From positions 1 to 38,940 of the forward strand of contig CAIWAO010000114.1 of assembly GCA_903910745.1 (NCBI GenBank): DNA of 38,940 nucleotides, read 5' to 3'. The notes below the pieces were generated by a model. It worked only from the letters and a program-made list of their open reading frames with translations. It made no database searches and was not told the origin of the DNA. The position numbers were made by a program, and so were the translations under genes. Below are positions 18,582-25,691 of this stretch, piece by piece. The number at the start of each line of letters is the position of its first letter. Within the stretch, counting starts at the first letter, position 1. The stretch is from an uncultured Burkholderiales bacterium (GTDB taxonomy: Bacteria > Pseudomonadota > Gammaproteobacteria > Burkholderiales > Burkholderiaceae_C).

Positions 18582-20909
18582 ATGAATAACTTAATACCGT
18601 TAATTTTTGCGAGGACTAGAGAGAGCACTTTGTTCGGTTTCAGTGTTGAAACTTTAATCTTTCTGGTAATGAGTACAACACTTAGTTTTGCTTTAGGAAT
18701 AAGCCCTTGTATTGCTCAAATCAATGACGGCTCATTTTTAAAGGGGGAATTGACATCAGTGAACGCAGCTGTAAATTCAACTCCTTTATCAGCTCAAACA
18801 AATGGACTAGAGTTCGGTTCCTCACTTATGCCGACTAGACCGGGTGAATTGATTAATTCAAACAATGCGAATTCAACATCTTGGTCAGGAGTCAACAACT
18901 CGACTAAATTGCCTGAGGGGTTAGGGGCTTTTTCCAGGCCAAATAACGGTTCTGGTTTTACGGGTAATGGTTATCAGGGGGGGCTGAGTGTTTTGGGAAT
19001 TCAAGCACAAAAGGAATGTCTCAATTACAAACCCACAGGAGACCTTGCTCAAGATCAATACTGCGCAGCAATTAACTTTATGGCTGGACGGTGTATTCAA
19101 ACCAATAGCTTACAAAATCAAGTAATCAATGCAACCGGTATCAATACCAGTAACTTTAATCCTGCAGTTGCAGCGTTCAACTCCGACTCATGTTTGGGAT
19201 CGATGGGGCAGGGTGCTAAGGCTTATAACTTCGCCGATGTTTCCTCAACAAATTCCAAAAATCCATTATTGGATCAATTTCAACGCGGTATTTTGTCTGC
19301 CACTAGTGTCAGCCTACCTGACACACAATGCTCGGCGCTCAGTGATAACTACCAAAGTAAATCCACGATTAGCCCCGCTTTATATTCGACAAGCACGTGT
19401 TGGATATCAAGCCCTGTTTCTGCTTACACATGTTCACAAACATTAGGTGTGCAAGTTACACAGCAAATATCTCCTCCAATTGAGTCAGCATCCTGCAGCT
19501 CTGGTCAGTTAGTGGGTGGTATTTGTCAAACCTCTACCATACAGCCCCCACAAAATAATAAGTCTTGTCCTACAGGTTTTTTAATCAACGGGGGGCAATG
19601 CACTCAGACAATCAATTTAGCCGCGAGTACAAATCCCTCATGTCCCGCGGGGGGAGTTTGGTCAAGTTCACTTCAAAACTGTGAACTTACAACTCAAGTG
19701 ATATCCAAGCCAACCCAGTCCTTTGCAGACTGTCCAAGTGGAACAACATTGCAGTCTGGTGCTTGTGTTCAAATGATCACTCAGCCTGCACAGTTGATGG
19801 CTGCGACTTGTGGTTCAAATCAAACCTTACAAGGCACAAATTGTATTCATTCCGAAATCACCTCAAGCTCTGCAATTCAAGGATTGAGTTGCCCTAATAA
19901 TTCAGTAATAGTGGGCTCTCAATGTGTGCAGATTACAACTACACATGCTTTACCGGTTTATGAATGTCCAAGTGGTTCTTATTTGAGCGGACAAACTTGT
20001 ACAGGGACAGCTACTCTGCCTATGAGTCCACAACTTTCTTGTAAAGGATTTGGTACTTTGAGCTCATACCTACCGCCAAATATGCCCTATCAATGTTTAA
20101 GGGTTGCGACCCGCTTGGACTGCTCCTTGATTGCATATTTGTACACTTTATCGGATGTCAACAGAGATTCAGCTTCAGGGCAATCGGTCTGTGTTCTCGG
20201 ACCTGTGTTGGTTGAGAGCTGTCCGGTAGGTACTCAATTGATTAATACGGTGTGTCAGCAAAACATAATAAGCGTGGCAACAGTTGGCAGTTATAGCTGC
20301 TCTACCGGAACTTTGCAAGGCCAAAATTGCAACGTATCAACCTATTCACAAGCTCAAATAACTTACACATGCCCCGTACAAAGCCAGTTGGTTAACACGA
20401 ACGGAAGCTATACATGCTCAGTTGTAACTACGATCACCCAACCGGCTGTTTTAAATTACTCTTGTTCGATTGGATATAGCCTCACAGGTACTATTTGTAA
20501 CAAGGTCCTTTCTAATCCTGCCGCAGTTAATTATTCGTGCGCTTTACCGGCCTACCTTAGCAATATGAACTGCATCAGTCAATCAAATACGATTACAAAA
20601 GCTGATATGAATTACTTCTGTGCAGCTGGATTTTCCCTTAGTGCAAACCTTTGTATTCAAAACATAACTAGTCCTGCAATCGTGAATTTAAGTTGTTTAG
20701 ACGGAGCGACTTTAAACACAGGCACTGAGCTAATTTCACCAACTTGCACAACCACTATCACTAGTCTTGCACAGCTAAATCAGTCTTGCTCTGTTGGCTC
20801 GGTGCTTACTAACTCATCTTGTATCCAGCAAATTGTTAAAACGAATTGGACTGACGGTTGTGCGATTTATGAGCAAAGTGCTGGTCAATTACTATCAACG
20901 CCTTTATGA
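18582..20909 (+). CDS. Exported cysteine-repeat protein, TraN-like, about 15 repeats
   Basis: The 775-aa product has an N-terminal hydrophobic segment (about residues 23-47, ending SPCIAQ) that looks like a signal peptide or anchor. A Ser/Asn/Gly-rich stretch follows, then a region with DQYCAAINFMAGRCIQTNSL. From about residue 300 to the end run some 15 imperfect repeats of roughly 25 residues with the pattern C-P-x-G-x(3,5)-L-x-G-x-x-C plus a Thr/Gln-rich linker, for example SCPTGFLINGGQC, DCPSGTTLQSGAC, ECPSGSYLSGQTC and YSCSIGYSLTGTIC. Paired cysteines per repeat suggest a rod of small disulfide-tied units outside the cytoplasm. Similar Cys-rich modules occur in TraN-type mating-pair stabilisation proteins, but I cannot name a family for the repeats. 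The next gene encodes a TraN C-terminal-like protein, so the two may form one surface complex. Confidence 0.72.
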   Translation: MNNLIPLIFARTRESTLFGFSVETLIFLVMSTTLSFALGISPCIAQINDGSFLKGELTSVNAAVNSTPLSAQTNGLEFGSSLMPTRPGELINSNNANSTSWSGVNNSTKLPEGLGAFSRPNNGSGFTGNGYQGGLSVLGIQAQKECLNYKPTGDLAQDQYCAAINFMAGRCIQTNSLQNQVINATGINTSNFNPAVAAFNSDSCLGSMGQGAKAYNFADVSSTNSKNPLLDQFQRGILSATSVSLPDTQCSALSDNYQSKSTISPALYSTSTCWISSPVSAYTCSQTLGVQVTQQISPPIESASCSSGQLVGGICQTSTIQPPQNNKSCPTGFLINGGQCTQTINLAASTNPSCPAGGVWSSSLQNCELTTQVISKPTQSFADCPSGTTLQSGACVQMITQPAQLMAATCGSNQTLQGTNCIHSEITSSSAIQGLSCPNNSVIVGSQCVQITTTHALPVYECPSGSYLSGQTCTGTATLPMSPQLSCKGFGTLSSYLPPNMPYQCLRVATRLDCSLIAYLYTLSDVNRDSASGQSVCVLGPVLVESCPVGTQLINTVCQQNIISVATVGSYSCSTGTLQGQNCNVSTYSQAQITYTCPVQSQLVNTNGSYTCSVVTTITQPAVLNYSCSIGYSLTGTICNKVLSNPAAVNYSCALPAYLSNMNCISQSNTITKADMNYFCAAGFSLSANLCIQNITSPAIVNLSCLDGATLNTGTELISPTCTTTITSLAQLNQSCSVGSVLTNSSCIQQIVKTNWTDGCAIYEQSAGQLLSTPL

Positions 20910-20950
20910 GAATTCAACAATGGGTTAATAATTTTTTGCGGCTAATTTAA

Positions 20951-22636
20951 ATGAATAAACACAATTTCATTTTGAGAAACTTAAATATTTACTATTTAAT
21001 CTTGATAGTCTCGATTTCTTTATCAGATCTGGCTCTAGCTAATCCAGCTCTGGATAATGGCCTGAATTTGCTTTCTGCAATCACTGCAAATCCTAGCGAT
21101 TTAACAATCTCCTCAAACTTCTCTAGTTCAAAGAACGGTTTTGGATCATGCACGGCTGTCCCGAGTTCGCAGGCCTGTATAGACGCAACCCCGTGCAAAT
21201 TGGACTCCTCTGGGCTTATGGTTTGCCTAAAAGGCGTAGCCTTACCTAGTGGTGCTTTGGGGTTGAGTCAATCTTGTTGGCAATACTCCTACGAATATGC
21301 ATGCAATGCAAATATAGGTCAAGGGGGCAGTCAAAATACAAATACAAATACAAATACAAATGGCCTTCAAAATGGTTGTTCAGCTGAGCAATCCAACCCT
21401 TTATGTTCCCTTGAACAGAGTGCCTGTATCAGTAATGTTGGAGCTACTCAGCAAAGTGCTAGTTGCACTGAATATCAACAAACCTATTCCTGCCTAACTA
21501 AGCCTGCTGCTCTAAAAAATAACCTAAGCTGTAACTCAGGAGTTATCCAAAGTAGTACCCTGACTATGCTAAATGACTCTAATGCATCAAGTCTATTATC
21601 AGTCACCAAACAACAGTCCAACCTTAATGCATTGGTTCAATCAGCAACGGCCATGGAAATTGCAAACGAGATACAAACTTATGCTGATTGTTCCACTGCG
21701 AATTCAAAGGACTGCTCAAACGCACAACTTTTTGCAGGTGTACAAGAAAGTTGTACTAAAGGCTGGGCTGGACTTAAGAACTGTTGTAGTGCGCAACCAG
21801 GCGCAAAGTCAAATGCTGCGATGTTGGGTCTATTGCTTGGACCGTTGGCAAGTGTTGTTAAATACGCTGGACAAAGCGCTGTTGATTCAGCCTCTCCATA
21901 TGTTTTTGATGCAATGTACTCAAGTGGACTCTATACACAGGGTATGTCTAATGCTATTACACAAAGCAGCAGTGTAATTACAGATACTAATGGCTTGGCT
22001 AGTTCAACCCAATTTTCATCAAGTGGACTAAGTTTTGGTGCTTATGGTTTTACTTTTGGGGCTGGAAGTGCCCCAAGCGCCTCCACTGGACTCTTTGGTG
22101 CAAATACACAACTGGGCTCATTATCCTCATCAACTGACTCCTTTTATGTTAGTTTTAATCCATATGTTTTTGCAGGGACGATGGCCTTGACTGTGCTTGA
22201 GTCAATGCAGGCTTGCTCACCATCGGAGACTTTGCTTGCCATGCACAGGGGGGAGGATTTGTCAGTTTATGTAAGTCAGCAGTGCAATGAGTCTTTACCT
22301 CTCGGCAGCGGTTGTGTCGTATACCAAGACAATTACTGCTCATTTAATGGAGTACTTTCAAAGATTATTAATCAACAAGGAAAATTACAATTGGGATTGG
22401 ATTTTGCAAGTTGCAAAGGACTCTCATTAGCGCAGATAGCTAATTTAGACTTCTCAAAATTAAATTTCACCGAATTTGCAAACTTGGTTACTCAACAAGC
22501 TCAGAGTAATCTACCTGAGACTGTGGGTCCTAAGTATTTATCACATCAGCAAAATGCTCTGACAGGCTCATCTCAAACCCCTACGAATGGCTTAACTTAT
22601 CCAATTACGGCTGGTGCTCCTGCTGGTCCTCCGTAA
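20951..22636 (+). CDS. TraN-like exported protein (mating-pair stabilisation C-domain)
   Basis: The 561-aa product has a clear signal peptide (hydrophobic about residues 14-31, ending LALA-NP) and many cysteines. The C-terminal third matches the conserved end of F-type TraN: ACSPSETLLAMHRGEDLSVYV (about 419-440), CVVYQDNYCSFNGVLSKIINQQG (about 455-477) and LDFSKLNFTEF (about 499-509). TraN counterparts read roughly CSxxEKLLAxKR, YCCFNSxLARIIxEQGRxQL and xDFxxIDxxEF. In F-type conjugation TraN is an outer-membrane protein that contacts the recipient cell. Here one cysteine of the usual CCF is serine (CSF). Residues 129-137 are an Asn-Thr repeat encoded by a hexanucleotide repeat. It lies 41 bases after the Cys-repeat gene. 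A separate signal peptide in each argues that they are two proteins rather than one broken gene. Confidence 0.75.
   Translation: MNKHNFILRNLNIYYLILIVSISLSDLALANPALDNGLNLLSAITANPSDLTISSNFSSSKNGFGSCTAVPSSQACIDATPCKLDSSGLMVCLKGVALPSGALGLSQSCWQYSYEYACNANIGQGGSQNTNTNTNTNGLQNGCSAEQSNPLCSLEQSACISNVGATQQSASCTEYQQTYSCLTKPAALKNNLSCNSGVIQSSTLTMLNDSNASSLLSVTKQQSNLNALVQSATAMEIANEIQTYADCSTANSKDCSNAQLFAGVQESCTKGWAGLKNCCSAQPGAKSNAAMLGLLLGPLASVVKYAGQSAVDSASPYVFDAMYSSGLYTQGMSNAITQSSSVITDTNGLASSTQFSSSGLSFGAYGFTFGAGSAPSASTGLFGANTQLGSLSSSTDSFYVSFNPYVFAGTMALTVLESMQACSPSETLLAMHRGEDLSVYVSQQCNESLPLGSGCVVYQDNYCSFNGVLSKIINQQGKLQLGLDFASCKGLSLAQIANLDFSKLNFTEFANLVTQQAQSNLPETVGPKYLSHQQNALTGSSQTPTNGLTYPITAGAPAGPP
21335..21361 (+). 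repeat. Hexanucleotide repeat AATACA x 4.5 inside TraN-like gene
   Basis: AATACA is repeated four and a half times and encodes alternating Asn-Thr (residues 129-137 of the TraN-like protein). Because the unit is six bases, gain or loss of copies keeps the reading frame, so it would vary linker length rather than switch the gene off. The repeats are perfect, which suggests recent slippage. Confidence 0.85.
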
Positions 22637-22695
22637 ACTAAATTCGTTATGACATTTTGACTTTCTGAAATTTACTTAATCAACTTGATATAACT

Positions 22696-23007
22696 ATGCC
22701 TAATTTTAAAAATATCTTAAAAAAGTCCCTATTTCCTTGTATTTGCGTACTTTCCTGCGTTTTGCTTTATGCCTTACTTCTTGCTAATAAAGAATTAAAT
22801 AGTGAAAGACAATTGGGCTCTTTAAGTCAACGAAAAATAGCTGATTTGGAGAGTGATTTAGCTGAGCTGAAAACCAGGAACTCTGAGAATCATTTAAAAT
22901 ACCAAGAAGATATGGAAAATTTTAAACACATCCAAGACGCAAAAATAAGTGCGTTTGCCAACCAAGCTATGAAGTGCGAAGCGATTAAAACTAAGCTTGG
23001 GATTTGA
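22696..23007 (+). CDS. Small membrane-anchored coiled-coil protein
   Basis: The 103-aa product has a basic N-terminus, one membrane segment (about residues 12-29, SLFPCICVLSCVLLYALLL) and then a charged heptad-like helix (about 31-92) rich in Leu, Glu, Lys and Asp. The likely topology is a single inner-membrane anchor with a periplasmic coiled coil. It sits 59 bases after the TraN-like gene on the same strand and is probably the last gene of that unit. I do not recognise a family. Its shape resembles small accessory or lysis-spanin-like membrane proteins, but nothing else here supports lysis. The context suggests a role in assembling the cysteine-rich surface proteins. Confidence 0.6.
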   Translation: MPNFKNILKKSLFPCICVLSCVLLYALLLANKELNSERQLGSLSQRKIADLESDLAELKTRNSENHLKYQEDMENFKHIQDAKISAFANQAMKCEAIKTKLGI

Positions 23008-23087
23008 TGATTTAGTTAAAAATCCCCATTCACCATCCACATCAAGATCGATAGGCGCGAAAATTTGATATCAGACTTAGAGAAATT

Positions 23088-24281
23088 TCAATGAATCAAT
23101 TGATTAGAAATTGCTTGAAATATATTCTCAATACGCTCGATAACATAATTCCATTCATAACTCATTGCGGTTTGGCGGGCTTTAAGACCAACATCTTTGA
23201 GCATTTTTCGTTGACCAACCACAAGTGCGAACTGTGTTAAAAAGGAAGATTCATCATCATGAGGTACGACCAAGCTGTTTACATTGTTGATTAATAAGTA
23301 TGAGGTGGCAACACTTGTTTGGGTCAAAATGGGTAAGCCACTAGCCATTGCTTCAATAACTTTATTGCTCAGTCCATCTCCTGCTCCAGGAGAGAGTAAG
23401 AAATCTGCGCTCGCAAGGTAAGAGGGGAGCTCATTTTCTTGAACCTCATGAGCCGCAATAATATGCTCAGTTCTAGTTTTCTTAAGAGGTTTTGATTTTC
23501 TGTTTGTGATCACAACCAGTTTGATGTTCCCAACGTTTGCTTTGGCTATCTTAAGTGCTCTTAGTACCCATTTCAGATGTTTATCTTTGTTACCCTGCAT
23601 TATGTATAGTAAAACTAAGGTCTCATCATCAGCGCCCCAACTTGATCTGAGTGCTGCCAAGCGTCTATCGGGATTGAATAAATCTGTATCAACCCCTCTG
23701 GGGACTACCTCTAGGTTTTGAAACCCCATGTTGGAGAGCTCCCTTTTGAGCTCTATTGTCGGAACCATGGTGCACTGAGAAGAGTTATGAAACTTACGTA
23801 AATAAGCCATTACAGCACCTCGAAGCCACTGGACACCAGGTTGATGATGCTGGGTATAGAATTTGGTTCTAAAATCTGAAATAGAGGGGATTTTTAGTTT
23901 TCTTGCTGCTTTCAGTGCCGACCAACCCAGTGGTCCCTCGGTTGCAATATGAATCAGATCGGGACGCCTAACTGCCCAGAGCTGAGATAATTCATCTTTC
24001 GCTGGAAATCCAAGCTTAAGATTGTTATTGATTGTTAGGGGAGCACCTCTTACCAACGTCTCAGCGAAGCGTTCAGACACCATTGGTATGTCAGTGCGCT
24101 TATTTCTGGGGCGGATCAGAGATATTTCATGCCCCCTGGCCTGAAGACCCTGAACCATTCTGGACACGGCGTAAGCAATTCCATTTACTTCGGGAGGGTA
24201 GGTTTCTGAAACCAAAGCGATTCGAAGAGTCCCACGTGCGGGCCCAAAGTGCTCTACATGCAAAGGAGAATGATCTGACAT
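23088..24281 (-). CDS. GT4-family glycosyltransferase, Pho-box linked
   Basis: The 397-aa GT-B glycosyltransferase has the N-domain opening LRIALVSETYPPEVNGIAYAVSRMVQGLQARGHEISLIRP (from residue 19), the HIATEGPLGWSALKAARK segment shared with SqdX/Agt-type lipid glycosyltransferases, and a C-terminal donor site SNKVIEAMASGLPIL. SqdX/Agt enzymes transfer sugar to diacylglycerol to make phosphorus-free glycolipids at the inner membrane. The DNA upstream carries a Pho box (24302-24323) and a TATTAT -10 (24290-24295) only 8 bases before the ATG, with no ribosome-binding site, so the mRNA may be leaderless. The resemblance to the second glycosyltransferase at 29340-30344 suggests paralogues, possibly adding first and second sugars. 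Acceptor and donor cannot be read from sequence. Confidence 0.82.
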   Translation of the reverse strand: MSDHSPLHVEHFGPARGTLRIALVSETYPPEVNGIAYAVSRMVQGLQARGHEISLIRPRNKRTDIPMVSERFAETLVRGAPLTINNNLKLGFPAKDELSQLWAVRRPDLIHIATEGPLGWSALKAARKLKIPSISDFRTKFYTQHHQPGVQWLRGAVMAYLRKFHNSSQCTMVPTIELKRELSNMGFQNLEVVPRGVDTDLFNPDRRLAALRSSWGADDETLVLLYIMQGNKDKHLKWVLRALKIAKANVGNIKLVVITNRKSKPLKKTRTEHIIAAHEVQENELPSYLASADFLLSPGAGDGLSNKVIEAMASGLPILTQTSVATSYLLINNVNSLVVPHDDESSFLTQFALVVGQRKMLKDVGLKARQTAMSYEWNYVIERIENIFQAISNQLIH

Positions 24282-24301
24282 GACTTAGAATAATAGTCAA
24301 A

Positions 24302-24323
24302 TTTAATAACAATTTGATGACAA
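24302..24323 (-). promoter_or_regulatory. Pho box upstream of GT4 glycosyltransferase
   Basis: On the minus strand two adjoining 11-base direct repeats read TTGTCATCAAA then TTGTTATTAAA. They match the PhoB box layout of two 11-bp units (CTGTCAT plus an AT-rich 4-mer). A TATTAT -10 lies 6 bases further at 24290-24295, fitting a PhoB-dependent promoter in which the box replaces the -35. The predicted transcript would start within about 0-3 bases of the glycosyltransferase ATG at 24279-24281. Confidence 0.65.
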
Positions 24324-24394
24324 TCTATCATGCGAGTCTTCAGCTTACTTGGCTAAAACACCTAGAAAATAAGAAAATTAATCAAAAACTCAAA

Positions 24395-24416
24395 TTGTCA
24401 TCAAATCTTCATCAAA
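24395..24416 (+). promoter_or_regulatory. Pho box upstream of Mpo1-like gene
   Basis: On the plus strand two adjoining 11-base units read TTGTCATCAAA and TCTTCATCAAA, the direct-repeat form of a PhoB binding site. The first unit is identical to the first unit of the divergent box at 24302-24323. It lies 88 bases before the ATG at 24505, with AT-rich sequence containing ATATAGGATATT just downstream as the probable -10 region. Confidence 0.62.
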
Positions 24417-24504
24417 ATATAGGATATTAACGGCATTGATTCATGATCATGCAAGTTAATTTGACTTCATGATTTTTTATAACTCTTTTTTTAAAGGGAC
24501 CGTC

Positions 24505-25134
24505 ATGGAAGAAAGCTTTTTTCAGACACTGAAGACACAGCGTTGGGATGATCATCGTTATTATCATCACAGCAGAATCAACCAATCACTTCACTTCATT
24601 AGTGCATTGTCATTCTTGGTTTCATATGTTTACCTATTCATCGATCCGGTCGTTTCTGCACTGATTGCCTGGATGATTTCCATGACTACACGTCAAGCAG
24701 GGCACTTCTTTTTTGAGCCAAAAGATTATGACGTCGTTAATCAGGCTACCAATGACCATAAAGAATTCATCAAAGTGGGCTACAACCTGCGCCGTAAAGT
24801 AGTTTTGATGGCAATATGGGCTGCAATTCCAGCCATCGCTTACTTCTACCCTGGTTATCTGACATGGTTTGTACCTGAGACAGATACAAGCTTCATTAGA
24901 CTGGTTGGAATAAGCTGGTTTGCATTAGGGGTTGGTGGTTTATTATTCAGAGCTGTTCAGCTCACCATTCAAGACAATATCCAAGTTGCCTTGTCTTGGG
25001 TTTTTAAGATTTTGACAGATCCATTTCATGATTTAATGCTTTATTACAAATCACCCATTTATTTGCTCAAAGGTCAATTGATTGATCCAATGGAGCATGT
25101 AGAGCAACACGGTGAACACGCACACTCAGCGTAA
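24505..25134 (+). CDS. DUF962/Mpo1-like membrane protein, Pho-box linked
   Basis: The start is set at 24505 because AAAGGGA lies 6 bases upstream; an in-frame ATG at 24469 lacks one. The 209-aa product has several membrane segments (about 31-60, 93-116, 130-155). Motifs YYHHSRINQSLH (19-30) and GHFFFEPKDYD (66-76) match the Y-HH-x-x-x-N-x-x-x-H and GH-x-x-FE pattern of the DUF962/Mpo1 family. In yeast, Mpo1 is an Fe2+-dependent dioxygenase of 2-hydroxy fatty acids. The family match is by eye and the protein is longer than many bacterial DUF962 proteins. A Pho box at 24395-24416 and the divergent glycosyltransferase suggest work on membrane lipid under phosphate limitation. A strong terminator follows. 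Confidence 0.6.
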   Translation: MEESFFQTLKTQRWDDHRYYHHSRINQSLHFISALSFLVSYVYLFIDPVVSALIAWMISMTTRQAGHFFFEPKDYDVVNQATNDHKEFIKVGYNLRRKVVLMAIWAAIPAIAYFYPGYLTWFVPETDTSFIRLVGISWFALGVGGLLFRAVQLTIQDNIQVALSWVFKILTDPFHDLMLYYKSPIYLLKGQLIDPMEHVEQHGEHAHSA

Positions 25135-25153
25135 TCAAGAAATTATTTCTATC

Positions 25154-25188
25154 AAAAGGTCACTCTGCCAAGAGGGGCCTTTTTTTTT
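25154..25188 (+). terminator. Rho-independent terminator after Mpo1-like gene
   Basis: A stem AAAAGGTCACTCT pairs with AGAGGGGCCTTTT across the loop GCCA (25167-25170), with one A-G mismatch and one G-T pair. A run of T continues to 25188. It begins 19 bases after the stop codon and is the clearest intrinsic terminator in the window. Confidence 0.88.
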
Positions 25189-25543
25189 GGCAATTATTTA
25201 ATTGAGTTATTCCAAAAAAAGAAGCCTAAATCTATCCGATTTCATATTCACTTGCTTATTCACTTGGTTAATTTCCTCACTCTTTAAGAACAGGGTCATA
25301 TTCTTATGTTAGGTGCTGGAAACCGCAAGAAGCTGTTCTTGTTTTTGTGCTGCTCTGAAACACCCAAGTTGATTGTCAACTTATGATCCCGACCTATTTT
25401 TGCTCTTTACAGATGAAATTGGGAGCGCTTAGTAGTTAATAGTTTTGGGTGATGAAGCCAATTTCATAGTGTATATGGGCTTGTGCAAGGGGCAAGATAT
25501 TGATAAATCATCCAGCTTACTTAAAAATAAAAAATGGAATATG
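25189..25543. other. Gene-free stretch with one short perfect inverted repeat
   Basis: No open frame with coding character is visible on either strand here. The only structure seen is a perfect 7-bp inverted repeat, AAGTTGA and TCAACTT around the loop TTG, at 25366-25382. It has no T-run and could be an operator or small hairpin. No transposon ends or gene remnants could be recognised. Confidence 0.5.
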
Positions 25544-25613
25544 AGTCTTAATACATGACTCTAAATATAAGAGTCTAAATACATAAGTCTAAATACATGA
25601 GTCTTAATTAGTG
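25544..25613. repeat. Five tandem copies of a 14-bp repeat
   Basis: The unit AGTCTAAATACATG occurs five times head to tail with exact 14-base spacing: AGTCTTAATACATG, ACTCTAAATATAAG, AGTCTAAATACATA, AGTCTAAATACATG and AGTCTTAATTAGTG. The AGTCT/ACTCT cores begin at 25544, 25558, 25572, 25586 and 25600. It lies in the gene-free gap between the terminator and the hairpin behind the aminotransferase gene. It could be a minisatellite or a set of protein-binding iterons; no replication gene is nearby. Confidence 0.85.
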
Positions 25614-25630
25614 TTAACTGATAATGTATC

Positions 25631-25681
25631 ACTCTGTCATGCACTAAGAGGAGGATCTCCCTTTAGTGCATAACACAGAGT
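25631..25681. terminator. Long imperfect hairpin behind aminotransferase gene
   Basis: A 51-base imperfect palindrome folds as three stacked stems. ACTCTGT (25631-25637) pairs with ACAGAGT (25675-25681), ATGCACTAA (25639-25647) with TTAGTGCAT (25663-25671) and GGAG (25650-25653) with CTCC (25657-25660), with a GAT loop. It begins 10 bases beyond the stop codon of the minus-strand aminotransferase. No T-run follows on either strand, so it may act as a factor-dependent terminator, an mRNA 3'-end stabiliser or a mobile palindromic unit. Confidence 0.6.
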
Positions 25682-25691
25682 ACCTAGGTTA

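Noticed and set aside
21573-21977. Overlapping 134-aa open frame inside the TraN-like gene
   Set aside because: It lies wholly inside a better-supported frame with signal peptide and TraN motifs, and has no ribosome-binding site or recognisable domain.
18582-22636. The Cys-repeat gene and TraN-like gene as one gene broken by a frameshift
   Set aside because: Each frame has its own ATG, its own N-terminal signal segment and an intact stop, with 41 AT-rich bases between them. No coding continuity was visible across the gap.
25189-25543. Decayed transposon or gene remnant in the gap
   Set aside because: No transposase motif, inverted-repeat pair or coding-like frame could be recognised in either direction.
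25544-25613. CRISPR array
   Set aside because: The 14-bp units are contiguous with no spacers, and no cas genes are present.
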